Assembly: GCA_947165255.1 (NCBI GenBank)
Contig: CAMUZR010000002.1
Span: forward strand, 186,001 to 250,000
Origin: an uncultured Bacteroidales bacterium
GTDB lineage: Bacteria; Bacteroidota; Bacteroidia; Bacteroidales; P3
Length of the DNA: 64,000 bases
Direction of reading: 5' to 3'
The notes beneath the pieces are model-generated. The model was not told where the DNA came from. It searched no databases and saw nothing but the letters and a program-made list of their open reading frames with translations. Position numbers and translations under genes: made by a program. Of this stretch, positions 56,716 to 64,000 are shown piece after piece. The stretch's first letter is position 1. Each line of letters opens with the position of its first letter.

Positions 56716-57594
56716 ATGAAAGTCAAGGTAGGAATTGCCCAACTGGCCAATGTGGCCGACAAGCAGCAGAACATACAGCGCTACTCCGACAAGGTGCGGC
56801 AGCTCGCCGCCGACGGAGCCCAAATCATCTGCCTCCAAGAACTCTTCGCCTCACTCTATTTCTGCGACGAGGAACGTTACGAAAACTTCCGTCTGGCCGA
56901 GCCCATCCCCGACGGCCCCACCTGCCAGCATTTCATGGCCCTGGCCAAAGAACTGGGCGTAGTGCTCGTCTGCTCTCTTTTCGAGAAACGTGCCGAGGGC
57001 CTATATCACAATACCACCGCCGTCATCGACGCCGACGGCACCTACCTGGGCAAATATCGCAAGATGCATATCCCCGACGACCCCGGCTACTACGAGAAAT
57101 TCTATTTCACGCCCGGCGACCTTGGCTATAAAGTCTTCCACACCCGCTTTGCCACCCTGGGCGTACTCATCTGCTGGGACCAATGGTATCCCGAGGCAGC
57201 CCGCATCACCAGCCTCATGGGCGCCCAACTCCTCTTCTTCCCCACCGCCATCGGCTGGGACGTGCGCCAGAGCGAGGAAGACAACCGCGAGCAGTACGAA
57301 GCCTGGCAGACCATCCAGCGAAGCCATGCCGTGGCCAACGGCGTACCCGTCGTCAGTGTCAACCGCACCGGCCTCGAAGGTGGCATGCAGTTCTGGGGCG
57401 GCAGCTTCATCACCAACGCCTTCGGCCGCGTCCTTTATCAGGCCCCCCACAAAGAAGAAGCCCTCCACATCGAAGAACTCGACCTCGACCAAAGCGACCA
57501 CTACCGCCGCCACTGGCCCTACTACCGCGACCGCCGCATCGACTCCTACGCCCCCATCCTCAAACGCTACCTCGACCAAGACTGCAATCAGTAA
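56716..57594 (+). CDS. aguB: N-carbamoylputrescine amidase
   Basis: Nitrilase-fold enzyme of 292 residues that hydrolyses N-carbamoylputrescine to putrescine, CO2 and ammonia. The Glu-Lys-Cys triad is visible: Glu42 (CLQELF), Lys116 (YRKMHIPDDPG) and Cys153 (LICWDQWYPEAARI). The 'DDPGYYEKFYFTPGD' stretch is characteristic of AguB. It is followed 40 bases later by agmatine deiminase, giving a complete agmatine-to-putrescine route. Arginine decarboxylase is not in the window. Confidence 0.95.
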   Translation: MKVKVGIAQLANVADKQQNIQRYSDKVRQLAADGAQIICLQELFASLYFCDEERYENFRLAEPIPDGPTCQHFMALAKELGVVLVCSLFEKRAEGLYHNTTAVIDADGTYLGKYRKMHIPDDPGYYEKFYFTPGDLGYKVFHTRFATLGVLICWDQWYPEAARITSLMGAQLLFFPTAIGWDVRQSEEDNREQYEAWQTIQRSHAVANGVPVVSVNRTGLEGGMQFWGGSFITNAFGRVLYQAPHKEEALHIEELDLDQSDHYRRHWPYYRDRRIDSYAPILKRYLDQDCNQ

Positions 57595-57634
57595 CCATTA
57601 ACCTGTTAACCAACAGCCATTAATCAATCAACGA

Positions 57635-58684
57635 ATGACCCCAAAAGAACAATCATACTACATGCCCGCAGAATGGGCCAAACACAAAGCCACCTGGCTC
57701 AGCTACCCCCACAACGAAGCCTCCTGGCCCGGCAAGATAGAGACCATCTTTCCCTCCTACCACCTATTCATTAAAGTCCTGGCCGAGGACGAACAAGTGC
57801 ATATCAACGTCAACGACCAGCGCATGGAAGACCACGTGGCCAACGCCCTCCGCCTCCGGGACACCAACATGGAAAACATCTTCTTCCACCAATTCCCCAC
57901 CAACGATGCCTGGTGTCGCGACCACGGCCCCGCCTTCCTGCTCAACCACAAGGACCCCTCCAAACACGCCATTGTCAACTGGAACCACAACGCTTGGGGC
58001 GGCAAATACCCCTACGAGCTCGACACCCAAATACCCCTCCATATCTTCAACTACCTCTCCCAGACAGACTCCGACCTGCAACTCTTCCAGCCCGGCATTG
58101 TCATGGAGGGCGGCAGCATCGACGTCAACGGCGTCGGCGACCTGCTCACCACCACCTCCTGCCTCCTCAATCCTAACCGAAACCCCCACTTGAACCAAAG
58201 TCAGATAGAAGACTACTTAAGAGGATATTACGGAGTAGAAAACATCATTTGGCTGGGCGATGGAATTATGGGCGACGACACCGACGGCCATGTCGACGAC
58301 CTCAGCCGTTTCATCTCCGAGGACACCATCATCACCTCCGTCGAAGACGACTGCTGGGACGAGAACTACGAAATCCTCAAGAACAACCTCAACACCCTCA
58401 ACCGCTGCCGTCTGGCCAACGGCAAACAGCCCACCATTGTCGAACTGCCCATGCCCGACATGGTTTTCTACGACAACCAGCGGCTTCCCGCCAGCTATGC
58501 CAACTTCTACATAGCCAACAACAAGGTCATCTTCCCCACTTATCGCTGCCTCACCGACAACGAAGCCGCCTACATCCTCGAAGCCTGCTTCCCCGACCGC
58601 GAAATCATTGGCATCGACTCCACCGACATTGTCTGGGGACTTGGCAGCTTCCACTGCCTCAGCCAGCAGCAGCCTGCCCGCTAG
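57635..58684 (+). CDS. aguA: Agmatine deiminase
   Basis: Converts agmatine to N-carbamoylputrescine; cytoplasmic, 349 residues. Family marks are 'MPAEWAKHKATWLSYPHN', 'NDAWCRDHGPAFL', 'MGDDTDGHVDDLSRFI' and catalytic Cys341 in GSFHCLSQQQP. There is no signal peptide or T9SS tail, so it is not a secreted peptidylarginine deiminase of the PPAD kind. The neighbouring aguB supports the substrate. Third positions are strongly C-rich in both agu genes, more so than in genes near 20-30 kb; this may reflect expression level or history. Confidence 0.95.
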   Translation: MTPKEQSYYMPAEWAKHKATWLSYPHNEASWPGKIETIFPSYHLFIKVLAEDEQVHINVNDQRMEDHVANALRLRDTNMENIFFHQFPTNDAWCRDHGPAFLLNHKDPSKHAIVNWNHNAWGGKYPYELDTQIPLHIFNYLSQTDSDLQLFQPGIVMEGGSIDVNGVGDLLTTTSCLLNPNRNPHLNQSQIEDYLRGYYGVENIIWLGDGIMGDDTDGHVDDLSRFISEDTIITSVEDDCWDENYEILKNNLNTLNRCRLANGKQPTIVELPMPDMVFYDNQRLPASYANFYIANNKVIFPTYRCLTDNEAAYILEACFPDREIIGIDSTDIVWGLGSFHCLSQQQPAR

Positions 58685-58716
58685 CCCTACCTAGCCACAT
58701 CGCCACCCATCGAGGC

Positions 58717-58740
58717 CTACTGCCCTTTCTCAGGCAGTAG
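58717..58740 (+). terminator. Possible terminator after aguA
   Basis: A perfect 8-bp stem CTACTGCC / GGCAGTAG with 8-base loop lies 33 bases after the aguA stop, followed by a T-rich but broken run. Confidence 0.55.
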
Positions 58741-59081
58741 TTCCCTTATTTCTACCATTTTCCGCCTTCATCTTCACAAAAACCCAGTAGTCAAAAAGGC
58801 ATTTTTCCTTTTTATTAAAAAAGACAATACTAGCCATAGATTACTTTAAGTAACGCACAACAAATTGTTGATTAACCGAAATTTAAATCAAACAATCCCA
58901 ATACTACAGAATAGACACGCCTGAAATCCTGCGATTCTTCAGTACATGTAGCATTGTTCTTCGTTGCCCAATAGACGAACTATACACGAGCAATAGAGGA
59001 ACAATCAAAGAACTACTGGAAGCATTCTGGATTTCTTTTTCATCCTCTGCGACGGGACATACCGAAAACTGACACGTGACA
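58741..59081. other. Intergenic stretch without a supported gene
   Basis: This is the convergent region between aguA and the HtrA-like gene. It is AT-rich near 58790-58900. I see no supported frame, tRNA or repeat. Confidence 0.5.
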
Positions 59082-59119
59082 CAAAAAAAAGGAGTATGCC
59101 ACAGTGATGACACACTCCT
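59082..59119 (-). terminator. Terminator after the HtrA-like gene
   Basis: The minus strand has AGGAGTGTG / CATACTCCT (one G-U pair) with a 12-base loop, followed by eight T. Confidence 0.85.
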
Positions 59120-59150
59120 ATGTATGTTAATGCGTTAGGCGGTTATGAAG

Positions 59151-60281
59151 TTACCGCTTGATGAGGTCGGTGGTGCCTTGGGAGTTTTGGAGGGTGACGG
59201 TGGCGGAGTGGGTTTTGCCGTTGCGGTAGTAGGTGACGCTGACATGGTCGCCGGGAGCGAAGCGGCCCAACTCCTGCATCATCTCGGCAAAGCTGTTGAC
59301 CTCCACGCCAGAGACGGAGAGGAGCAGGTCGCCGTCCTTGAGTCCGGCCTTAGCGGCGGCAGCACCGGGCACCACACGGCCAATGAGCACACCTTTGACC
59401 TCGTTGATGCCTATCTGCTTGGCCATCTGGTCGGTCATTTCATAAATGTTCACGCCCAGATAGGCGCGCTGGACGGTGCCGTAGCGCTTGAGGTCGCCCG
59501 TGACTTTCTGTGCCAGATTGGCAGGGATGGCAAAGCTGTAGCCTGTGTAGTAGCCGTCAGCCGAGGCGATGGCAGTGACGATGCCAATGAGGCGGGCGTT
59601 GGCATCCACCAGGGCGCCGCCCGAGTTGCCGGGGTTGACGGCGGCATCGGTCTGGATGAAGGATTCGATGGGGCTTTCCATGCCGTGGTTATTGTCTATA
59701 ATACCCACATTGCGAGCCTTGGCAGAGATGATACCTGCAGTGACGGTTGAGGTGAGATTGAAGGGGTTGCCGATGGCCAAAACGGGCTGTCCGACACGGG
59801 CGCTGTCGGAGTCGCCAAACTGCAGCGCTTTGAGGTCGTGGGCATCGATTTTGATCAAGGCAAGGTCGGTGGCAGGGTCGGTGCCGATGAGTTTGGCTTC
59901 GAGGATGCGCTTGTCGTTGAGGGTGACGCTGATGCGCTCGGCATCCTGCACTACGTGGTTGTTGGTGACGATGTAGCCGTCGGACGAGATGATGACACCG
60001 GAGCCGTAGGCGCTGTACTCTTTGCGCTGCATGCCTTGGTTGATGATGAAGCCGAAGAAGGACTGATAGAGGGGGGTGAGACGGGTTTGGACGGTGCGGA
60101 TGTGCACCACGCCGTCGATGGTTTGGGCGGCCACCTGGCTGAAATCGGTGGCGACGAGGTTGCCATGTACATAGCTGACAGGTTGTTGATTAGGAGTTTC
60201 TTGTGCACGGGCAGGCATGATGCCTATGATGATTGCCGCAATGCTGAAGAGGAACGAAAGTGCGATGATTACTTTTTTCAT
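59151..60281 (-). CDS. HtrA/DegP-like periplasmic serine protease, one PDZ domain
   Basis: Envelope stress protease/chaperone of 376 residues. A signal peptide (1-26, ending ARAQ) is followed by a trypsin-like domain (about 50-255) with triad His109 (TNNHVV), Asp139 (TDLALIK) and Ser220 (GNSGGAL). A single PDZ domain (about 262-360, 'AYLGVNIYEMTD ... AAAKAGLKDGDLLLSVSG') makes it DegS/short-HtrA in layout, whereas DegP has two. There is no membrane anchor beyond the signal peptide. It probably degrades misfolded envelope proteins. It stands alone with its own terminator. Confidence 0.93.
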   Translation of the reverse strand: MKKVIIALSFLFSIAAIIIGIMPARAQETPNQQPVSYVHGNLVATDFSQVAAQTIDGVVHIRTVQTRLTPLYQSFFGFIINQGMQRKEYSAYGSGVIISSDGYIVTNNHVVQDAERISVTLNDKRILEAKLIGTDPATDLALIKIDAHDLKALQFGDSDSARVGQPVLAIGNPFNLTSTVTAGIISAKARNVGIIDNNHGMESPIESFIQTDAAVNPGNSGGALVDANARLIGIVTAIASADGYYTGYSFAIPANLAQKVTGDLKRYGTVQRAYLGVNIYEMTDQMAKQIGINEVKGVLIGRVVPGAAAAKAGLKDGDLLLSVSGVEVNSFAEMMQELGRFAPGDHVSVTYYRNGKTHSATVTLQNSQGTTDLIKR

Positions 60282-60374
60282 ATTGTCTTTTTTTAATTCT
60301 GTACTATGAGTGAGGCGGAAGCCGTCACTACATTTTTTTTAACCAATTATAAAAACTATTTGGTGATAAAATTA

Positions 60375-60403
60375 TTGTATGTTTAATATTTTTTGTATCT
60401 TTG
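60375..60403 (+). promoter_or_regulatory. Promoter of the glycosyltransferase/transglutaminase genes
   Basis: TTG at 60375-60377, an 18-base spacer and TATCTTTG at 60396-60403, about 90 bases upstream of the ATG at 60494. Confidence 0.65.
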
Positions 60404-60493
60404 CAATTTGTATTATGAAAAGGGTAATGTGATACGTGCAAAAAGTGTGCCAAAAGTATTATCCGAAGCTTAAAACGAACAAAGTCAACTGAT

Positions 60494-61618
60494 ATGAAGA
60501 TAATTATCGTAGGAACAGCATATCCCTATCGCGGCGGTTTGGCGGCCTTCAACGAGAGGCTGGCCGGACAATTTCAGAAAGAAGGGCATGAGGTGGAGAT
60601 GTACACCTTCACTCTTCAGTATCCCGGTTTCCTCTTTCCTGGCAAGACCCAGTTCACCGACGACCCCGCCCCCGCCGGCTTGAGCATCACACGCCGAATC
60701 AACTCTTGCAATCCCTGCAACTGGGTAAGTGTGGGCAAGGAGATAAGGAAAAAGGAGCCCGACGTTGTGGTGTTTGCCTACTGGATGTCGTTTATGGCTC
60801 CTTGCTTCGGCACTATTGCACGAGAGGTGAAAAAGCGCAGTAAGACACGCTGCATTGGTCTTATACACAATATGATACCTCATGAACCCAATGTGTTGGA
60901 CAAATTGTTCCCAGGCTATTTTGTCAAGGCCATGGACGGCTTCACCACCCTGTCGGAGGCTGTGATAGGGGACATTGAGAAGTTCGACCACCAGAATAAG
61001 CCAAAATATTGGGCGCCACACCCTATCTACGATCACTACGGCACCCTGCTGGACAAGGCGACAGCGCGCGAAGCACTGGGGCTCAAGACCGACGGGAAGT
61101 ATGTGCTCTTCTTTGGCTTCATCCGCGACTATAAGGGGCTGGACCTGCTGATAGACGCTTTCGGCGACTTGGAGCTGCAGGATATGGGGGTGAAACTGTT
61201 GGTTGCAGGCGAATTCTATGGCGACCCAAAGCCTTATATAGACCGTATTAACTCGCTAGACATAAGCGATATAGTGGTAATGCACAACGACTATATCCCT
61301 GACGATAAGGTAAACCTCTATTTCAGCGCATGCGACATAGTGGCACAGCCCTACAAGACAGCCACGCAGAGCGGAGTGACACAGGTGGCCTTCCATTTTG
61401 AGAAGCCTATGCTGGTGACCAACGTCGGCGGTCTGCCGGAGATAGTGCCCGACGGAAAGATTGGCTATGTGGTAGAGCCTAACGCCCAAAGCATTGCCGA
61501 CGCGCTACTGAGATTTTATCGTGAGGGGAAGGAGGTCGATTTCATTGAGGGAGTACGCGAAGAGAAAAAGAAATACAGCTGGGACCGCATGACGGCGGCC
61601 GTACTGAAGAACCTTTGA
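60494..61618 (+). CDS. Family 4 (GT-B) glycosyltransferase
   Basis: Cytoplasmic glycosyltransferase of 374 residues. The N-terminal domain starts KIIIVGTAYPYRGGLAAFNERLA and includes 'CIGLIHNMIPHEPN'. The C-terminal GT4 domain has 'YVLFFGFIRDYKGLDLLIDAF', 'LLVAGEFYGD' and the nucleotide-sugar region 'QSGVTQVAFHFEKPMLVTNVGGLPEIV'. Sugar donor and acceptor are unknown. It is followed 40 bases later by the transglutaminase-like gene; no other polysaccharide genes are next to it. Confidence 0.88.
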   Translation: MKIIIVGTAYPYRGGLAAFNERLAGQFQKEGHEVEMYTFTLQYPGFLFPGKTQFTDDPAPAGLSITRRINSCNPCNWVSVGKEIRKKEPDVVVFAYWMSFMAPCFGTIAREVKKRSKTRCIGLIHNMIPHEPNVLDKLFPGYFVKAMDGFTTLSEAVIGDIEKFDHQNKPKYWAPHPIYDHYGTLLDKATAREALGLKTDGKYVLFFGFIRDYKGLDLLIDAFGDLELQDMGVKLLVAGEFYGDPKPYIDRINSLDISDIVVMHNDYIPDDKVNLYFSACDIVAQPYKTATQSGVTQVAFHFEKPMLVTNVGGLPEIVPDGKIGYVVEPNAQSIADALLRFYREGKEVDFIEGVREEKKKYSWDRMTAAVLKNL

Positions 61619-61658
61619 TTAGGTTATAATAGTGAGAATGATAAACAATATTATATTT

Positions 61659-63563
61659 ATGAAGTACAAGACTTTACTAACTACTGTACTGCTTGTGGCG
61701 ATGGCATGGCCGGTCGCCGCACAGCACAAGACCGTCCTGTTCGACAGCACCAACGTGGTGATGGAAGAGTCGGGACTGAGCCATGTTACAAACCACCAGC
61801 GCATACGCGCGAACGACCTGGCCGGATGCAGCCAACTGTCGACCCTGAAAGTTGATTATGACCCGCTTTCGGCCTACGTGGAATTCTTGCAGGTGCTGGT
61901 CCATCACCCTAACGGCCAGACCGTAGACGTGCTGTTGCGTGTTTACGATTATGTGGCCCCTGCCCGTATGATATATTGGGGAGCCAGCCAGAAGATGGTG
62001 GAAATTGGACATTTAGACCCCGGCGACGAGGTAGAGTTTGTCACCTATAAGAAAGGCTTCACCTACGCGCTTCTTGCCGACGGAGAAGACGACAAGTACA
62101 TTCCCCCCATGCGTGGACATTTCTACGACATCGTTCCCTTCTGGAGCACTCAGCCCGTCAATCAAAAGGTGTACCGTGTGAGCGTTCTAACGGAAAAAAA
62201 TCTCCGTTTCGAGCTCTACAACTGCAACGACGCAAATCCTGTGAAGATTGACACCACCGTTGACGGCGACCGCACTGTCTACACCTTTACTAAAAATAAC
62301 ATCACACCGCTGAAGCACGAACCCCGCGCTCTTGCCGATAATGACATGCAGTGCAAGCTGTTGCTAAGCACAAGCCCCAATTGGCAGGCAAAATCAATGT
62401 GGTTTTACGGCGTGAACGAGGACTACGGCAGTTTTGTGCCCACCCCGGAGGTGCAGGCCAAGGTGAACGAACTGGTGGCCAATGCCAAGACGGAACAGGA
62501 CAGCATCAGCATACTTACCCACTGGGTGGCAGATAACATACGCTATGCCGGCATCAGCATGGGCGAGGGCGAAGGTTACACCCTGCACAACGCCAAGATG
62601 AACTTCACCGACCGCTGCGGTGTTTGTAAGGACAAAGCCGGAATGTTGGTGAGTATGCTCCGGGCCGCAGGCTTTAAGGCATACGCCGCTATGACCATGG
62701 CTCACGAACGCATCGACCGTATCCCGGCCGACCAGTTCAACCACAGCGTCTGCGCCGTGCAGCACCGCGACGGCCGCTACGAGATGCTTGACCCCACCTG
62801 GGTGCCCAACACTCGTGAGCTGTGGAGCAGCGCCGAACAGCAGCAGGGTTACCTGATGGGCCTCCCCGAAGGTGCCGACCTGATGTATACCCCCCTCTCC
62901 TCCCCTGCCAACCACTACGTCAGAATCAATGCCAACACCAGTATTGACCAGAACGGCACACTCAGCGGCACTATCACTATCACCGCAGAGGGACAGAGCG
63001 ACCGCGCCGTGAGAGGCGTGTTCAATGCCCGCACAGCCGAATGGATGCGCAATATGGAAATGGAATTGCTGAAGGTTGCCCCAGGTGCCATCATTACTAA
63101 AATCACTCATACAGATAACGACCGCTATCTTGAACAGCCCGTGAAGATTACCTATAACTTCTCTATCCCTGGCTACGCCACAGTTGACAAGAATACTTTG
63201 GCCTTCATTCCGCTCAGCGCCCGCAATTTCTACAGCCGTGCCATGAGCCACCTGGGTTTCGACGTTAGCAAGATGGAGCGCACCCAGCCCTTCGCCGACG
63301 CCTGTTCGCGCCTGGTGGAGATTAAAGAGACCGTCACGCTGCCCGCCGAATACAAGCAGCTGCACTTCCCCATGGTGCACGGGGTTTCCGACGTGGCTGC
63401 CAGCTTTGGGTGCCAATACTGGATGGAGGGCAACACGCTCACTTTTGCTGAAAGCACGGTGCTAAATAAGCGCGTCTACGATGCCGCCGACTGGCCTAGT
63501 TTCCGCCAAAGTGTGGCCAACCAGAAAAAACTGGCCACTACACCTGTGATTTTGACTAAATAA
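61659..63563 (+). CDS. Exported transglutaminase-like (DUF3857-associated) protein
   Basis: Exported protein of 634 residues from ATG 61659, with signal peptide ending PVAAQ; an in-frame GTG at 61632 would only lengthen the start. The first ~220 residues form a beta-rich DUF3857-like domain. The transglutaminase-like core (about 270-400) has Cys in DRCGVCKDKAGML, His in FNHSVCAV and Asp in MLDPTW, a complete triad. A C-terminal DUF3858-like beta domain follows. Homologues are common in Bacteroidota, with proposed but unproven roles in periplasmic protein or peptidoglycan processing. The next gene is a second member of the same family. Confidence 0.85.
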   Translation: MKYKTLLTTVLLVAMAWPVAAQHKTVLFDSTNVVMEESGLSHVTNHQRIRANDLAGCSQLSTLKVDYDPLSAYVEFLQVLVHHPNGQTVDVLLRVYDYVAPARMIYWGASQKMVEIGHLDPGDEVEFVTYKKGFTYALLADGEDDKYIPPMRGHFYDIVPFWSTQPVNQKVYRVSVLTEKNLRFELYNCNDANPVKIDTTVDGDRTVYTFTKNNITPLKHEPRALADNDMQCKLLLSTSPNWQAKSMWFYGVNEDYGSFVPTPEVQAKVNELVANAKTEQDSISILTHWVADNIRYAGISMGEGEGYTLHNAKMNFTDRCGVCKDKAGMLVSMLRAAGFKAYAAMTMAHERIDRIPADQFNHSVCAVQHRDGRYEMLDPTWVPNTRELWSSAEQQQGYLMGLPEGADLMYTPLSSPANHYVRINANTSIDQNGTLSGTITITAEGQSDRAVRGVFNARTAEWMRNMEMELLKVAPGAIITKITHTDNDRYLEQPVKITYNFSIPGYATVDKNTLAFIPLSARNFYSRAMSHLGFDVSKMERTQPFADACSRLVEIKETVTLPAEYKQLHFPMVHGVSDVAASFGCQYWMEGNTLTFAESTVLNKRVYDAADWPSFRQSVANQKKLATTPVILTK

Positions 63564-63596
63564 CATTTTGTAGGCTTTTTATTAAGAAAAATCAAT

Positions 63597-64000
63597 ATGA
63601 AAAGAATAATCCTGATAACAATGGCGGTGCTGATGGGTGTGGCAGCAATGGCACAGAAACAGCCCGATGCCGAATATAAACTGATTCGTCGCAGTTATAA
63701 GACTAACAGCGACGGCTCGATGGACATAAACTTCCGCAAGGAAATAAAACTCCTACGTAACCGCGCCATTACGGCCTACGCCGATAAAGGCGAGACTTTC
63801 ATTACATATAATCCACAATTTGAGACGCTTACAATTAACGAATGCTACACCGTTATGGCCGATGGAACCAAGGTGGAGACTCCCGAAAACGCCTTCGTTC
63901 TGCAGTTACCAGGAGAATGTGCCGACTGCGGCCGCCTGAACGGCATACGCGAGATGGCCATTGTCCACACTGCGTTGGAATATAACTGCATTATCGTGCT
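63597..64000 (+). CDS. DUF3857 family exported protein (partial, cut by window end)
   Basis: Frame open from ATG 63597 to the end of the window, 134 codons seen. Signal peptide MKRIILITMAVLMGVAAMAQ, then a DUF3857-type start with 'YADKGETFITYNPQFETLTIN', 'YTVMADGTKVETPENAFV' and Cys pairs in ECADCGRLNGIREMAIVH. It starts 33 bases after the transglutaminase-like gene and is probably its tandem partner. The catalytic part, if any, lies beyond the window. Confidence 0.8.
   Translation, partial: MKRIILITMAVLMGVAAMAQKQPDAEYKLIRRSYKTNSDGSMDINFRKEIKLLRNRAITAYADKGETFITYNPQFETLTINECYTVMADGTKVETPENAFVLQLPGECADCGRLNGIREMAIVHTALEYNCIIV

Noticed and set aside
57635..58684. Secreted peptidylarginine deiminase (PPAD-like) reading of aguA
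   Set aside because: No signal peptide or sorting domain, and it is next to aguB; agmatine deiminase fits better.
58741..59081. tRNA or small RNA gene
   Set aside because: No cloverleaf, conserved T-loop or promoter-terminator pair could be found.
62394..63416. 340-codon minus-strand frame
   Set aside because: Antisense to the transglutaminase-like gene; no recognisable features.

Overview
This 64 kb window looks like a chromosomal segment of a member of the Bacteroidales (phylum Bacteroidota). The evidence: many genes are preceded by the TAnnTTTG promoter element typical of the phylum; there is a PorW/SprE-like lipoprotein of the type IX secretion system (T9SS) and at least two proteins with T9SS type A-like C-terminal sorting domains; and lineage-typical families are present (DUF3822 next to rsmD, DUF4199 next to a GT2 glycosyltransferase, an RprY-like regulator, C10 peptidase, GLUG/fimbrillin-like lipoprotein). 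I see no rRNA, tRNA, CRISPR array, insertion sequence or prophage. The strain or genus cannot be named from the sequence alone.

Layout. 0.3-5.4 kb: a secreted C10 (streptopain-like) cysteine protease, a 66-residue protein and a GLUG-repeat lipoprotein, closed by a terminator. 5.7-10.3 kb: two paralogous WYL-domain regulators flanking an unrecognised 572-residue protein with a terminal leucine-rich-repeat motif. 10.4-17.1 kb (minus strand): a compact housekeeping block ruvX-def-TPR lipoprotein-mutL-rhomboid from one promoter, plus priA. 17.6-30.7 kb (plus): glycosyltransferases, signal peptidase I, cyclophilin, RprY-like regulator, MBL hydrolase, DUF4199/GT2, ychF, the PorW-like lipoprotein, bactofilin and an AmgK-like kinase fused to a RapZ C-terminal domain. 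30.7-37.1 kb (plus): a pilin-like small membrane protein, DUF3822, rsmD, purC, CYTH, a YfcC-type transporter and an M28 peptidase. 37.4-41.3 kb (minus): gyrA and a periplasmic TPR protein. 41.5-44.2 kb (plus): clpC. 44.3-50.9 kb (minus): gcvP, a membrane zincin, and a striking 966-residue protein joining a glutathione peroxidase, a patatin phospholipase and an Omp85-type barrel. 51.1-55.8 kb (minus): an envelope cluster of lipoprotein, OmpA-like protein, T9SS cargo and repeat-shaft adhesin. 56-58.7 kb (plus): L,D-transpeptidase-like protein and the agmatine-to-putrescine genes aguB-aguA. 59.1-60.3 kb (minus): HtrA-like protease. 60.5-64 kb (plus): glycosyltransferase and two transglutaminase/DUF3857-type genes, the last running off the end.

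The main theme is envelope building and surface export (T9SS, LepB, lipoproteins, L,D-transpeptidase, glycosyltransferases, HtrA) mixed with ordinary housekeeping. The most unusual item is the peroxidase-patatin-barrel fusion (47992-50892) with its co-oriented zincin partner; its domain logic suggests surface or periplasmic repair or turnover of oxidised lipids, which is inference. Second are the WYL/unknown/WYL cassette, the kinase-RapZ fusion and the repeat-shaft adhesin operon. Promoter positions also decide the start codon of three genes (second WYL, priA, gcvP).
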